Assembly (NCBI GenBank): GCA_934540955.1
Contig: CAKTCY010000030.1
Coordinates: forward strand, 1 to 24,554
DNA length: 24,554 nucleotides
Reading direction: 5' to 3'
Origin: an uncultured Faecalibacterium sp.
GTDB lineage: Bacteria > Bacillota > Clostridia > Oscillospirales > Ruminococcaceae
Made by a program: the position numbers and the translations under genes. Shown piece after piece: positions 6,714 through 14,094 of this stretch. The notes under the pieces were generated by a model. The model searched no databases, had not been told where the DNA came from, and worked only from the letters and a program-made list of their open reading frames with translations. Every line of letters starts with the position of its first letter. Positions within the stretch are counted from its first letter, which is position 1.

Positions 6714-6781
6714 ACCTGTGAAAATGAAATTCAGCCAAGCCTGTAGGCTTGGCTGAATTTCAAATCAAAAAGATGCTTTCC
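6714..6781 (+). repeat. Conserved-flank hairpin element, copy C
   Basis: 5' flank ACCTGTGAAAAT, a perfect 16-bp stem (6726-6741 with 6746-6761) around loop TGTA, then AAATCAAAAAGATGCTTTCC. It lies 3 bp beyond the pflA stop codon, so it probably also serves as the pflA terminator. It is shorter than copies A, B and D on the 3' side and lacks the ATGGCC end. Confidence 0.7.
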
Positions 6782-6784
6782 TCT

Positions 6785-7537
6785 TTACCCGGGATACCGG
6801 CTCACTTCCAGAAGCTCTTCTGCCCGCTTTACCTGCTCTGCGGTGGGCGGTACAGCGTCCGGCAGGGGGTAGGGGATGCCCAGCTTCTGCCACTTGAACA
6901 GCCCCAGGGTGTGGTAGGGCAGCACCTCCACCCGCTGCACCGTTTTCAGGCTGCGGATGAAGTCTGCTGTTTTGCGCAGACCTTCCTCGTCATCGGTCAG
7001 ACCGGGCACAAGGACGTGCCGGATCCACAGCGGGATGCCGAGGTCAGAGATGTGCCGCGCCATGGCAAGGATGTTGGCGTTGCCCTTGCCGGTGAGCTGC
7101 CGGTGGCGCTCCGGGTCGATCTCCTTGAGGTCTAAGATCACCAGACTGGTGTTAGCCATCAGGCGGTCGAACGCCGCCAGATAGGCCGGGTCGTCCGGGC
7201 GGAAGGGCTGCCCGGCGGTGTCCAGCGCCGTGTGCACGCCCTTGGCGCGCGCCAGCGTGAAGAGCTCGGTCAGAAAGTCCATCTGCCGCAGCGGCTCGCC
7301 GCCGCTGACCGTGATGCCGCCCTTTTTGCCCCAGTAGTTGCGGTAGCGGTATACCCGCTGGAACAGCGCTTCTGCCGTCCACGCCTCGCCGCCCTCTGCC
7401 CATGTTTCGGGGTTGTGGCAGTATTTGCACCGCAGGGCACACCCCTGCAAAAACACCACAAAGCGCACGCCGGGGCCGTCCACCGAGCCGAAGGATTCCA
7501 GCGAGTGGACGTACCCAAGGGTCTTACAGGACGCCAT
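6785..7537 (-). CDS. pflA: Pyruvate formate-lyase activating enzyme (radical SAM)
   Basis: Uses S-adenosylmethionine and a [4Fe-4S] cluster to abstract hydrogen from the glycine of PflB and so activate it. It is 250 residues, the family length. The radical SAM motif CALRCKYC holds Cys33, Cys37 and Cys40. FVVFLQGC precedes it and VSGGEPL (the GGE motif that binds SAM methionine) follows. The N-terminal [16 protein letters not shown] is diagnostic of PflA. The chosen ATG overlaps the end of pflB by 14 bp with only a poor ribosome site, which suggests translational coupling. It works directly on the product of the gene before it. The hairpin element at 6726-6761 ends the transcript. Confidence 0.97.
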   Translation of the reverse strand: MASCKTLGYVHSLESFGSVDGPGVRFVVFLQGCALRCKYCHNPETWAEGGEAWTAEALFQRVYRYRNYWGKKGGITVSGGEPLRQMDFLTELFTLARAKGVHTALDTAGQPFRPDDPAYLAAFDRLMANTSLVILDLKEIDPERHRQLTGKGNANILAMARHISDLGIPLWIRHVLVPGLTDDEEGLRKTADFIRSLKTVQRVEVLPYHTLGLFKWQKLGIPYPLPDAVPPTAEQVKRAEELLEVSRYPG

Positions 7538-9776
7538 GGCAGGTGCGTGCCAGCACGTCCAGCTGCTGCTCGCGGGTCAGGTCGATGAACTTGACGGCGT
7601 AGCCGGAAACGCGGATGGTGAAGTTGGCGTACTCTTCCTTCTCGGGGTGCTCCATGGCGTCCAGCAGCTTTTCCTTGCCAAAGACGTTCACGTTCAGGTG
7701 GTGTGCGCCCTGATCAAAGTAGCCGTCCAGCACCTGCACCAGATTCTCCACGCGCTCGCCCTCGCTGTGACCCAGTGCCTCGGGGTTGATGGTCTGGGTG
7801 TTGGAGATGCCGTCCAGTGCCCAGTGGTAGGGCAGCTTTGCCACGGAGTTCAGCGAGGCCAGCAGGCCGTTCTGCTCGGCGCCGTAGCTGGGGGTAGCGC
7901 CGGGTGCAAACGGGGTAAAGGCGGCGCGGCCGTCCGGCAGAGCGCCGGTGTACTTGCCGTACACCACGTTGGAGGTGATGGTCAGGATGGAGGTGGTAGC
8001 CTCGGAGTTGCGGTAGGTGTGGCGCTTCTTGATCATCTCAAGGAAGGTCTTGAGCAGCCACACACCGATCTCGTCGGCGCGGTCGTCGTCGTTGCCGTAC
8101 TTGGGGAAGTCGCCCTCGGTCTCAAAGCCGGTGGCAAGGCCGTTTTCATCGCGCACCACCTTCACCTTGGCGTACTTGATGGCGCTCAGGGAGTCGATGA
8201 CGTGGGAGAAGCCTGCAATGCCGGTGGCAAAGGTGCGGCGCACATCGGTGTCGATGAGTGCCATCTCGGCTTCCTCGTAGTAGTACTTGTCGTGCATATA
8301 CTGGATGAGGTTCAGTACGTTGACGTACAGCCCTGCCAGCCAGTCCAGCATCTGCACATACTTGGGCAGCACCTCGTCATAGGTCAGGTACTCGCTGGTG
8401 ATGGGGGCGTAGTTGGGGCCGCACTGCTCGTGGCTCTTCTCGTCCACACCGCCGTTGATGGCGTACAGCAGGCACTTGGCAAGGTTGGCGCGTGCGCCGA
8501 AGAACTGCATCTCCTTGCCGGTCTGGGTGGCAGACACGCAGCAGCAGATGGAGTAATCATCGCCCCAGACGGGCTTCATCACATCGTCGTTCTCGTACTG
8601 GACGCTGCTGGTGTTGACAGATACCTTGGCGGCGTACTTCTTAAAGGCCTCCGGCAGGGCGGAGGAGTACAGCACGGTCAGGTTGGGCTCCGGTGCGGGG
8701 CCCATGTTCTCCAGCGTGTGCAGGAAGCGGTAGCAGTTCTTGGTGACCATGCTGCGGCCGTCCATGCCGATGCCGCCCACCTCCAGAGTAGCCCACACGG
8801 GGTCGCCGGAGAACAGCTGGTTGTAGCTGGGGATGCGGGCAAACTTGACCATGCGGAACTTCATGACCATGTGGTCGATGAGCTCCTGTGCCTGACTTTC
8901 GGTCAGGATGCCCTTGTCCAGATCGCGCTGGATATAAATGTCAAGGAAGGTGGAGATGCGGCCCACGCTCATGGCAGCGCCGTTCTGGGTCTTGATGGCG
9001 GCCAGATAGCCGAAGTACAGCCACTGGCAGGCCTCCTTGGCGTCCTTTGCGGGCTGGGAGATGTCGTAGCCGTAGGCCTCGGCCATCTTCTTCATGCCCT
9101 TCAGGGCGCTGATCTGGCGGGCGATCTCCTCGCGCAGGCGGATGACGTCATCGGTCATGGTGCCGTCGCCGCAGTTGGCAAGATCCTCCTGCTTGAACTG
9201 GATCAGGGCATCGATGCCGTACAGGGCAACGCGGCGGTAGTCGCCCACGATGCGGCCGCGGCCGTAGGTGTCCGGCAGACCGGTGATGATGTGGGTGTGG
9301 CGTGCCTTCTTCATCTCGGGGGTGTAGGCATCGAACACAGCCTGATTGTGGGTGCGGGTGTAGTCGGTAAAGATCTTGTGCAGCTCGGCAGAGGGCTGGT
9401 AGCCGTAGGTGGTGCAGGCCTGCTCTGCCATCTTGATGCCGCCGTAGGGCATAAAGGCACGCTTGAGGGGCTTGTCGGTCTGCAGGCCCACGATCTGCTC
9501 CAGATCCTTCAGGCTTTCGTCAATATAGCCGGGGCCGTAGGAGGTCAGGCTGCTGACCACCTCGGTCTCCATATCCAGCACGCCGCCCTTGGCGCGCTCG
9601 GCCTTCTGCAGCTGCTGCAAAGCACCCCAAAGCTTATCGGTAGCCTCGGTGGGGCCTGCCAGAAAGCTTTCGTCGCCGTCATAGGGGGTGTAGTTTTTCT
9701 GGATGAAGTCACGCACATTGACCTCTTCCTTCCAGATACGGCCTTCAAAGCCTTCCCACTGTTCAAACTGGATCAT
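7524..9776 (-). CDS. pflB: Formate C-acetyltransferase (pyruvate formate-lyase)
   Basis: Glycyl-radical enzyme that converts pyruvate and CoA to acetyl-CoA and formate under anaerobic conditions. It is 750 residues, close to the E. coli enzyme (760). The catalytic cysteine pair lies in CCCVS (Cys412-Cys413, the usual ACCVS with Cys in place of Ala), followed by [20 protein letters not shown]. The glycyl radical site is RVSGYAV with Gly725 near the C-terminus. The start follows an AAGGAGGTTCC ribosome site. It is the first gene of pflB-pflA. It has a leader of about 170 nt with a possible terminator hairpin (9831-9856) and a GTTAG-N6-CTAAC motif (9802-9817), both hinting at control after initiation. 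Function is certain from the motifs. Confidence 0.98.
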   Translation of the reverse strand: MIQFEQWEGFEGRIWKEEVNVRDFIQKNYTPYDGDESFLAGPTEATDKLWGALQQLQKAERAKGGVLDMETEVVSSLTSYGPGYIDESLKDLEQIVGLQTDKPLKRAFMPYGGIKMAEQACTTYGYQPSAELHKIFTDYTRTHNQAVFDAYTPEMKKARHTHIITGLPDTYGRGRIVGDYRRVALYGIDALIQFKQEDLANCGDGTMTDDVIRLREEIARQISALKGMKKMAEAYGYDISQPAKDAKEACQWLYFGYLAAIKTQNGAAMSVGRISTFLDIYIQRDLDKGILTESQAQELIDHMVMKFRMVKFARIPSYNQLFSGDPVWATLEVGGIGMDGRSMVTKNCYRFLHTLENMGPAPEPNLTVLYSSALPEAFKKYAAKVSVNTSSVQYENDDVMKPVWGDDYSICCCVSATQTGKEMQFFGARANLAKCLLYAINGGVDEKSHEQCGPNYAPITSEYLTYDEVLPKYVQMLDWLAGLYVNVLNLIQYMHDKYYYEEAEMALIDTDVRRTFATGIAGFSHVIDSLSAIKYAKVKVVRDENGLATGFETEGDFPKYGNDDDRADEIGVWLLKTFLEMIKKRHTYRNSEATTSILTITSNVVYGKYTGALPDGRAAFTPFAPGATPSYGAEQNGLLASLNSVAKLPYHWALDGISNTQTINPEALGHSEGERVENLVQVLDGYFDQGAHHLNVNVFGKEKLLDAMEHPEKEEYANFTIRVSGYAVKFIDLTREQQLDVLARTCHGVL

Positions 9777-9800
9777 TGGAACCTCCTTGCTCCATTACGC

Positions 9801-9817
9801 GGTTAGCATTTTCTAAC
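9801..9817. promoter_or_regulatory. GTTAG-N6-CTAAC motif in the pflB leader
   Basis: GGTTAGCATTTTCTAAC (plus-strand reading) lies 25-41 bp upstream of the pflB start codon. It matches the palindrome at 10139-10155 at 14 of 17 positions; the three differences fall in the central spacer. It may be a DNA operator, or in RNA a 5-bp hairpin close to the ribosome site. Confidence 0.55.
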
Positions 9818-9830
9818 TAATGAGCCTTTG

Positions 9831-9856
9831 AAAAACCGCTCTTCATAGGCGGTTTT
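9831..9856 (-). terminator. Possible attenuator hairpin in the pflB leader
   Basis: On the minus strand AAAACCGC pairs with GCGGTTTTT around a short loop, with a T-run on the 3' arm, between promoter and start codon. It is compatible with an intrinsic terminator, so transcription into pflB could be controlled here. The stem is only 7-8 bp with little GC. Confidence 0.5.
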
Positions 9857-9951
9857 CTGGGGGCGAAACGGTCTTGAACTGCCGGCTGCGGCAGCTCTGA
9901 ATACAAGGTGTAGACGAAAATAAAAATCTGTCCACAAAATCTTGCGTTACT

Positions 9952-9980
9952 ATAATAGCAAGAACCATTTTAAAAAGCAA
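9952..9980 (-). promoter_or_regulatory. pflB promoter
   Basis: Minus-strand -35 TTGCTT (9975-9980), 17-bp spacer, -10 TATTAT (9952-9957). It implies a 5' leader of about 170 nt. Confidence 0.65.
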
Positions 9981-10095
9981 TAGAAAACAAGTGGGTTTTC
10001 TTCCAGCGGAAAGGCTGTTCTTTGGGCAGAATGTAGAAAAAACGCCGAAACCCCGGCGGCGCACACACTTTGCGAAAAAAATTGCAAATTAAGGG

Positions 10096-10124
10096 TTGAC
10101 AAGACTAACCGTCTGTGGTATCCT
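10096..10124 (+). promoter_or_regulatory. Promoter of the candidate small RNA
   Basis: Perfect -35 TTGACA (10096-10101), 17-bp spacer, -10 TATCCT (10119-10124). No credible protein start follows; a structured region and a terminator do. Confidence 0.68.
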
Positions 10125-10136
10125 GTTCTCGCAGCG

Positions 10137-10158
10137 GTGGTTAGCTAATTCTAACCAC
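10137..10158. promoter_or_regulatory. 8-bp-arm palindrome at the 5' end of the candidate small RNA
   Basis: GTGGTTAG, 6-bp spacer CTAATT, CTAACCAC: perfect arms starting about 6 bp after the predicted transcription start. It is either a repressor operator or the 5' stabilising hairpin of the RNA. The inner part is shared with the pflB leader. Confidence 0.6.
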
Positions 10159-10302
10159 GTTGCACCAGAAAAAAGGAGCGTCTGCAAGCGCTCCGCTCCA
10201 TTCCTCCATTCCTTTCTCTTTTCTACGGGAAGCGGCAGCACGGTTTGCTCTGCAGCTTCCGGCGCGGCACCGGCTGTGTTTGGTACCACAGCCGACGCAA
10301 CG

Positions 10303-10356
10303 AAAACAAAAACGGGACACTCAGCTTGACCACCTGAGTGCCCCGATTTTTGTTTT
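10303..10356. terminator. Long, probably bidirectional terminator of the candidate small RNA
   Basis: CACTCAG pairs with CTGAGTG, extended by GGG/CCC and by AAAACAAAAA facing TTTTTGTTTT, giving a stem of more than 20 bp with one mismatch and a one-base bulge. The loop spans 10325-10333. Confidence 0.88.
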
Positions 10357-10422
10357 GTGAGGGAAATCCCTCTGCACGCTATGCCTTGAGGGACGATTTA
10401 AAATGGCCGCCGCGTGCGCTTT

Positions 10423-10506
10423 GGCCATAATTTAAGGAATTTCATTTTAAATTTTGGATACAGAAACGCCTGCGGGCGTTTCTGTATCCAGCTTTCACAG
10501 AGGGGG
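10423..10506 (-). repeat. Conserved-flank hairpin element, copy D (reverse orientation)
   Basis: Read on the minus strand: CCCCTCTGTGAAAGCT, a perfect 15-bp stem (10475-10489 with 10456-10470 on the plus numbering) around loop CGCA, then AAAATTTAAAATGAAATTCC and, after a short gap, AATTATGGCC. It has the same flanks as copies A and B with a different stem (GGATACAGAAACGCC). Confidence 0.72.
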
Positions 10507-10545
10507 ATGCAAGGCAAACGACAAATATGTCATCTGCCTTTACGA

Positions 10546-10631
10546 CCCCACCCGTGAAAAGGCAGTTCGGGAAAATCCGCAGATTTTCCCGAACTGCAAA
10601 TTATAAAATATTCTTTCCGCTGAATATGGCC
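10546..10631 (+). repeat. Conserved-flank hairpin element, copy B
   Basis: CCCCACCCGTGAAAAG, a perfect 16-bp stem (10562-10577 with 10582-10597) around loop CGCA, then AAATTATAAAATATTCTTTC, CGCTGAAT and ATGGCC. The flanks closely follow copy A although the stem (GCAGTTCGGGAAAATC) differs at nearly every position. Confidence 0.75.
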
Positions 10632-10774
10632 AGCAACGACGACGACCGCCGCCAGTGGCGGAAACAGGGAGGAGTTGTTGGGGCAGCGGCCAGCAAGACG
10701 CGAGTGCCACTTATGGCACGAAGCGGATGCTGGGTGCCGCAACCCGTAGAAGCGGAGGGCATTCAAAATCGTTT
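10632..10774. other. Structured intergenic stretch without a credible gene
   Basis: Non-coding stretch between copy B and the end of the next gene. It can fold into a long hairpin: GCGGC-CAGCA (10686-10695) pairs with TGCTG-GCCGC (10728-10740, with a 3-nt bulge), enclosing GTGCCA/TGGCAC (10704-10719). A smaller CCGCC/GGCGG hairpin lies near 10648-10661. The plus-strand frames through it have no ribosome site and no recognisable protein. It may be the tail of a longer interspersed repeat starting with copy B. Confidence 0.45.
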
Positions 10775-11233
10775 TTACTGCCCCAGTCCCGCCAGCTGCT
10801 GGTACAGCTCTGCTGCGCCGCCGCCGGGGTATTTTACGCTGACAAAGGCGCTGTTCAGGATGCACACGCCGTCGGAGTACACTGTCAGCAGAAACTTATG
10901 GTTCTCGGCATCGTCATAAAAGCTGACGGTGACCGACTGCACCGGGAAGGTATCGTGGGTGTAGGCAGAATAGTTCTGGTTCAGCTTTTTGCGGCAGGAG
11001 ACGGTGGAAAGCAATTCTGCCGTTTGCTGGAACTCTTCGCTGTCCATGGAGAGAAGGTGATAGTCCATGTCATTTGTGCTGCCAAAATGCGCCACTTCCT
11101 CGGTGCGGAGCGTGCCCTGCGAGCTGGCGCGTACCAGTGCCTTCAGGTCGATGGGACGGTAAAGCACTGCAAAAACCATCAGTACGAACAGGATAAAAAA
11201 TATAGCAGTGCGGGGAATGTGGAAGCTTTTCAT
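10775..11233 (-). CDS. Small membrane-anchored protein of unknown function
   Basis: 152 residues: a short basic start (MKSFHIPR), one hydrophobic segment at about 9-26 (TAIFFILFVLMVFAVLY), then an extracytoplasmic domain of about 120 residues. I do not recognise the domain. It is acidic, with a TVSCRKKLNQNYSAY stretch and a beta-rich end (VTVSFYDDAENHKFLLTVYSDGV). The frame is open further upstream into the flippase-like gene, but GGAGGGG stands just before the chosen ATG. Only 4 bp separate it from the flippase-like gene, so the two are one transcript and possibly one envelope function. A signal anchor is more likely than a cleaved signal peptide, because no AXA site follows the segment. Confidence 0.75.
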   Translation of the reverse strand: MKSFHIPRTAIFFILFVLMVFAVLYRPIDLKALVRASSQGTLRTEEVAHFGSTNDMDYHLLSMDSEEFQQTAELLSTVSCRKKLNQNYSAYTHDTFPVQSVTVSFYDDAENHKFLLTVYSDGVCILNSAFVSVKYPGGGAAELYQQLAGLGQ

Positions 11234-11237
11234 CTGC

Positions 11238-12275
11238 TCACCCCTCCTTTGGCGGTTCCATTTGAGCCAGATGCCGCTGGGCGATGAAAAAGCCCGCGGC
11301 GCTGGCGGCAAATACCACATAATAGCTGGCGATGCGGTAGAGCATCAGTACGCTCATCACCTCGCCCTGTTCCAGAAAGCTGCCGAACACCAGCAAAAAG
11401 GCAGTCTCGATAGAGCCCATCCCGGCTACGTTGGGCAGGGCGTTGGAGACGAAGAGCATCAGGCTGGTGAGCAGCTGCACCTGCCAGAAGCCCAGCGGCG
11501 AAAGCCCCATGAACCGGATGCACAGGTAGGGCAGGCAGAACAGCCCGAACAGCTTAAGCGCCTGCAGGGCGAAAATTTTCAGGCAGCGGGGCTTATCCGC
11601 CAGCAGACGGCGGCTCTCGGTACCCAGCACCTCCAGCTGCTCCAGCCAGTCCGCGCGGCGCTGCTGCCACTTTTCGGTCTTGGGCAGAAAGCCCAGCAGC
11701 CAGCGGGCGAGGCTTTGCACCAGCGGCGAGACGCACAGCAGCACCAGCGCCACGATAATTACCGCTACCACAGCGTATGCCATGGGCAGATAGCGCATGA
11801 CACCGGTGGTGTTGGCGGCAAGCCAGCGGCGCTGCAGCAGAAGCATCACGGTGGCGTACAAAAGCACCGTGCTCTTGTGGAAAACGTATTCCAGCGTCAT
11901 CAGCCCTGCGCCGGGACCCAGCGGCAGACCTGCCCGGTGCAGGTAGTACAGCTGCACCGGCACTGCACCGGCACCCAGCGTGACCACGTTGCCAAAGGTG
12001 CCGCACCAGCCCACATCTAACCCCTGCCACAGCTTGAACTGCGGCAGACGGCTGCGCACGATGACCCACGCCACGCACCCCTCCAGCAGGGGGTAGGTGA
12101 GACCGACTGCCAGCACCGCCAGCACCTGCCACACCGACAGCTGCGCCAGCGCCGTGGTGATCTCGGCCCAGTGATCCTTAAAAATGAACACGATGATGCA
12201 GGTGAGTACCAGCAGCACCAGCAGAGAGATCACGGTTTTTTTGCGGGAGGGCTGCTGCGCGGCGGCTTGGCTCAT
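11238..12275 (-). CDS. Lysylphosphatidylglycerol synthase TM-region/flippase-like membrane protein
   Basis: 345-residue polytopic membrane protein of the LPG_synthase_TM (UPF0104) type. Proteins of this family are the membrane half of MprF or stand-alone integral proteins linked to lipid flipping or envelope glycolipids. Hydrophobic spans begin right after the basic N-terminus (VISLLVLLVLTCIIVFIF) and continue to the C-terminus. Typical features are an acidic/glycine loop (LGAGAVPVQLYYL) and NALPNVAGMGSIETAFL, which resembles the conserved P-x3-G-x-G-x-x-E segment of the family. No MprF catalytic domain follows, so aminoacyl-lipid synthesis is not implied. The start at MSQAAAQQ has AAAGGAG in front; the longer open frame lacks this. 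The next gene is a small anchored protein 4 bp downstream. Confidence 0.85.
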   Translation of the reverse strand: MSQAAAQQPSRKKTVISLLVLLVLTCIIVFIFKDHWAEITTALAQLSVWQVLAVLAVGLTYPLLEGCVAWVIVRSRLPQFKLWQGLDVGWCGTFGNVVTLGAGAVPVQLYYLHRAGLPLGPGAGLMTLEYVFHKSTVLLYATVMLLLQRRWLAANTTGVMRYLPMAYAVVAVIIVALVLLCVSPLVQSLARWLLGFLPKTEKWQQRRADWLEQLEVLGTESRRLLADKPRCLKIFALQALKLFGLFCLPYLCIRFMGLSPLGFWQVQLLTSLMLFVSNALPNVAGMGSIETAFLLVFGSFLEQGEVMSVLMLYRIASYYVVFAASAAGFFIAQRHLAQMEPPKEG

Positions 12276-12314
12276 GGAAACAAAACTCCTTTCGGTACCG
12301 GAAATTCTGGAACC

Positions 12315-12325
12315 AGTATAGCACA
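12315..12325 (-). promoter_or_regulatory. Extended -10 promoter of the flippase-like gene
   Basis: Minus-strand TGTGCTATACT gives an extended -10; no good -35 is seen. The same 11-mer occurs at the second tRNA-Thr promoter and upstream of the sigma operon. Confidence 0.5.
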
Positions 12326-12410
12326 TCTTCCGCTGCCCTTTGTGAACGGAAGCGGAATTTTGTTGGGCAATTTGAGATATTTGATAAAATGCGGAAAGTT
12401 CCTTTTGGAA

Positions 12411-12446
12411 AAAATACTGCCGGGCAGCGTGCGGCTGCCCGGCAGT
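12411..12446 (-). terminator. Intrinsic terminator of the acyltransferase-glycosyltransferase unit
   Basis: ACTGCCGGGCAGC pairs perfectly with GCTGCCCGGCAGT over a 5-nt loop. On the minus strand it is followed by ATTTTTTCC, just after the glycosyltransferase stop codon. Confidence 0.9.
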
Positions 12447-12456
12447 GCTTTTTCCG

Positions 12457-14061
12457 TTATTCCTCTCCGTCTGTCAGTTCCTTTACCAGCCTTGTCAGGG
12501 TGGCTACATAGGACTCGTTGGAGAATTTCTGCTCGTACAGGCGGCGGCAGTCCTCGTGCATGGCATCCAGCGCCTCCGGGTGCTCGATGGCCCAAGCCAG
12601 CTTGTCGGCCAGCTGCTGCGGGTCGTCGTCCTTATAGAGGAAGCCGTCCACGCCCTCGGTCACAAGCCCGGCGGTGCCGGTGTGCTCCGATACGATGGAG
12701 GGCTTGCCGAAGATCAGACCCTCGGTGACGAAGGTGGGCATGGGGTCATCCCGGGAGGCGCACACCACGCAATTGCACTGCTCCATCAGGGATTTTACCT
12801 CCGGGCGCTCCAGCCGCTTGCGGTAGAAAACAGTCTGGGGATAATCCCGCACCAAGCTGTCCACGGCGTTGTACATCCCCTTGTCGGCGGCCTTGCCCAC
12901 AAAGAGGAAGGCGGCTTTCTCCCGCAACGCAGAGGGCAGCAGCCGGATGGCGTTGCAGAAGATGTCCGGGCCCTTGCGGGGCTCCAGCGAGCCGACTGTT
13001 ACAAAGAGGGTGCGCCCTCCGGCAAAGCTGATGTCATAGCGGGGGAACTGCTCGGCGGCGTAGTCCGGCAGACCGTAGATCAGCTGCTCGATTTCAAAAT
13101 CCGGCCGCACCGAGTGCATGGCGGCGGTGGCATGGGAGCCTACGGCGCAGATGTGCACGTTTTTGCCCAGCTCCCGGGGGATCTTGTGGGTGATGAAGGG
13201 GTAGCCCGCAAAGGCATCGTGCAGCCACCACAGCACCGGCACAAAGGAGCCGTTCAAGGTGCGCACCACAGGGGCCTCCACCACCGTATTGGCCAGCACA
13301 AAGTCTGCGCTGGTGGCCAGCCCCCACAGGGCGCTGGAGGTAACACAGTCCGGGCGGGTGACTACGGCGGCACCGGCCTCCAGAAACAATTGCAGCGGCC
13401 CCTCGTCCGCAGGGCCCAGCACCACTACCTCAAAGCCAAGGCTGCGCAGCACCGGTACGGCGCTTACCAGCACGATGGGCGCACCGGTCATGGTCAGCTC
13501 GTGGCTCAGGATCAGCGCACGGCGTCCCTTGGCAGAGAATACATCCTCGGCGCACAGCTCCCGGCGGAAGTGCAGCAGCGCCTGCGGGATGCAGCAGCTG
13601 TGCTGCGCCATGGCATGGGCCAGACGCAGCAGCTCGGTAACGCTGTCCTTGCCCCGGGCGGCGGCGCGTACTTCATCCAGCAGCGCGCGGGACACCATGG
13701 CGCAGCTGCTGCCGGGCAGGTGCCGGGTGCTCAGGTAGAGGGCGGTAGTCCCGTCAAAGCCAAAGGAGGCATCGCAGACCGCAAGGTCTGCGCCCTCCCG
13801 CAGGGCAGCGGCAAAATAGGTCAGGGCGGTGGGAATGCACTCCACATCCTCGCTTACCAGCAGCACCCCGGCTACATCGGGGGTCAGCTCGCCCTCAAGC
13901 CGGGTCACCAGACGGAACTTGCGGTGCAGCTGGTTTTGCAGCGCCGCCTCCAGCGCCTTGTGACGCCCCGGCGCGTAGACCAGAAGATAGGTGCTTTGGG
14001 TATCGGTATAGACCTGCGCGGACAATTGCCTGCGCTGCAGGGTACTGTAACTGGTGTACAT
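12457..14061 (-). CDS. Glycosyltransferase, GT4-like (GT-B fold), with an N-terminal extension
   Basis: Transfers a sugar from a nucleotide donor, probably to an envelope glycan or glycolipid. It has 534 residues, longer than the usual 370-420 for GT4. The first ~190 residues form an extra domain with alpha/beta character that I cannot assign. The GT-B part starts with ALILSHELTMTGAPIV (N-lobe acceptor side). The C-lobe donor side shows VTVGSLEPRKGPDIF and the nucleotide-sugar region SRDDPMPTFVTEGLIFGKPS, with the E-x7-E type acidic pair, then GVDGFLYKDDDPQQLADKL. There is no membrane span. The start follows AAGGAG. The coiled-coil protein upstream is 33 bp away and the membrane acyltransferase lies before that, so one surface-glycan unit is likely. 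Confidence 0.87.
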   Translation of the reverse strand: MYTSYSTLQRRQLSAQVYTDTQSTYLLVYAPGRHKALEAALQNQLHRKFRLVTRLEGELTPDVAGVLLVSEDVECIPTALTYFAAALREGADLAVCDASFGFDGTTALYLSTRHLPGSSCAMVSRALLDEVRAAARGKDSVTELLRLAHAMAQHSCCIPQALLHFRRELCAEDVFSAKGRRALILSHELTMTGAPIVLVSAVPVLRSLGFEVVVLGPADEGPLQLFLEAGAAVVTRPDCVTSSALWGLATSADFVLANTVVEAPVVRTLNGSFVPVLWWLHDAFAGYPFITHKIPRELGKNVHICAVGSHATAAMHSVRPDFEIEQLIYGLPDYAAEQFPRYDISFAGGRTLFVTVGSLEPRKGPDIFCNAIRLLPSALREKAAFLFVGKAADKGMYNAVDSLVRDYPQTVFYRKRLERPEVKSLMEQCNCVVCASRDDPMPTFVTEGLIFGKPSIVSEHTGTAGLVTEGVDGFLYKDDDPQQLADKLAWAIEHPEALDAMHEDCRRLYEQKFSNESYVATLTRLVKELTDGEE

Positions 14062-14094
14062 GATCCAACTCCTTCAGGCAGAATATCAGGCGGG

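Larger units (their letters stand above)
10131..10356 (+). ncRNA. Candidate structured small RNA, about 225 nt, unclassified
   Basis: The transcript from the promoter at 10096-10124 to the terminator at 10303-10356 contains no credible ORF but folds well by eye. A 5' hairpin has arms GTGGTTAG/CTAACCAC (10137-10158). A long-range stem CGTTGC (10158-10163)/GCAACG (10297-10302) closes a multibranch loop; it shares its first base with the 5' hairpin arm. Inside are hairpins GGAGCG/CGCTCC (10175-10194), GGAAGC-GCAG/CTGC-GCTTCC (10228-10260) and CGGCTGTG/CACAGCCG (10271-10294). A pyrimidine-rich linker (10195-10226) with CCTCC at 10203-10207 looks unpaired and could pair with Shine-Dalgarno sequences. 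The layout does not match 6S, SRP, tmRNA or RNase P as I know them. Whether it is transcribed is not proven. Confidence 0.55.

Noticed and set aside
7413..9806. Plus-strand ORF of 797 codons
   Set aside because: Antisense shadow of pflB; no family features and no ribosome site.
10139..10156. DtxR/IdeR iron box
   Set aside because: Arms GGTTAG/CTAACC resemble it, but the spacing is 6 bp instead of about 1 bp.
10131..10356. 6S RNA, SRP RNA, tmRNA or RNase P RNA
   Set aside because: The multibranch layout and lack of the known conserved sequence blocks do not fit any of them.
4875..10597. CRISPR array
   Set aside because: The repeated hairpins are dispersed, differ in sequence and have no regular spacers or cas genes.
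10527..11287. Overlapping plus-strand ORFs in the repeat region and antisense to the small membrane protein
   Set aside because: They begin inside hairpin element copy B, have no ribosome site and overlap the better-supported minus-strand gene.
11238..12275. Full MprF lysyl-phosphatidylglycerol synthase
   Set aside because: Only the membrane half is present; the C-terminal catalytic domain is missing.
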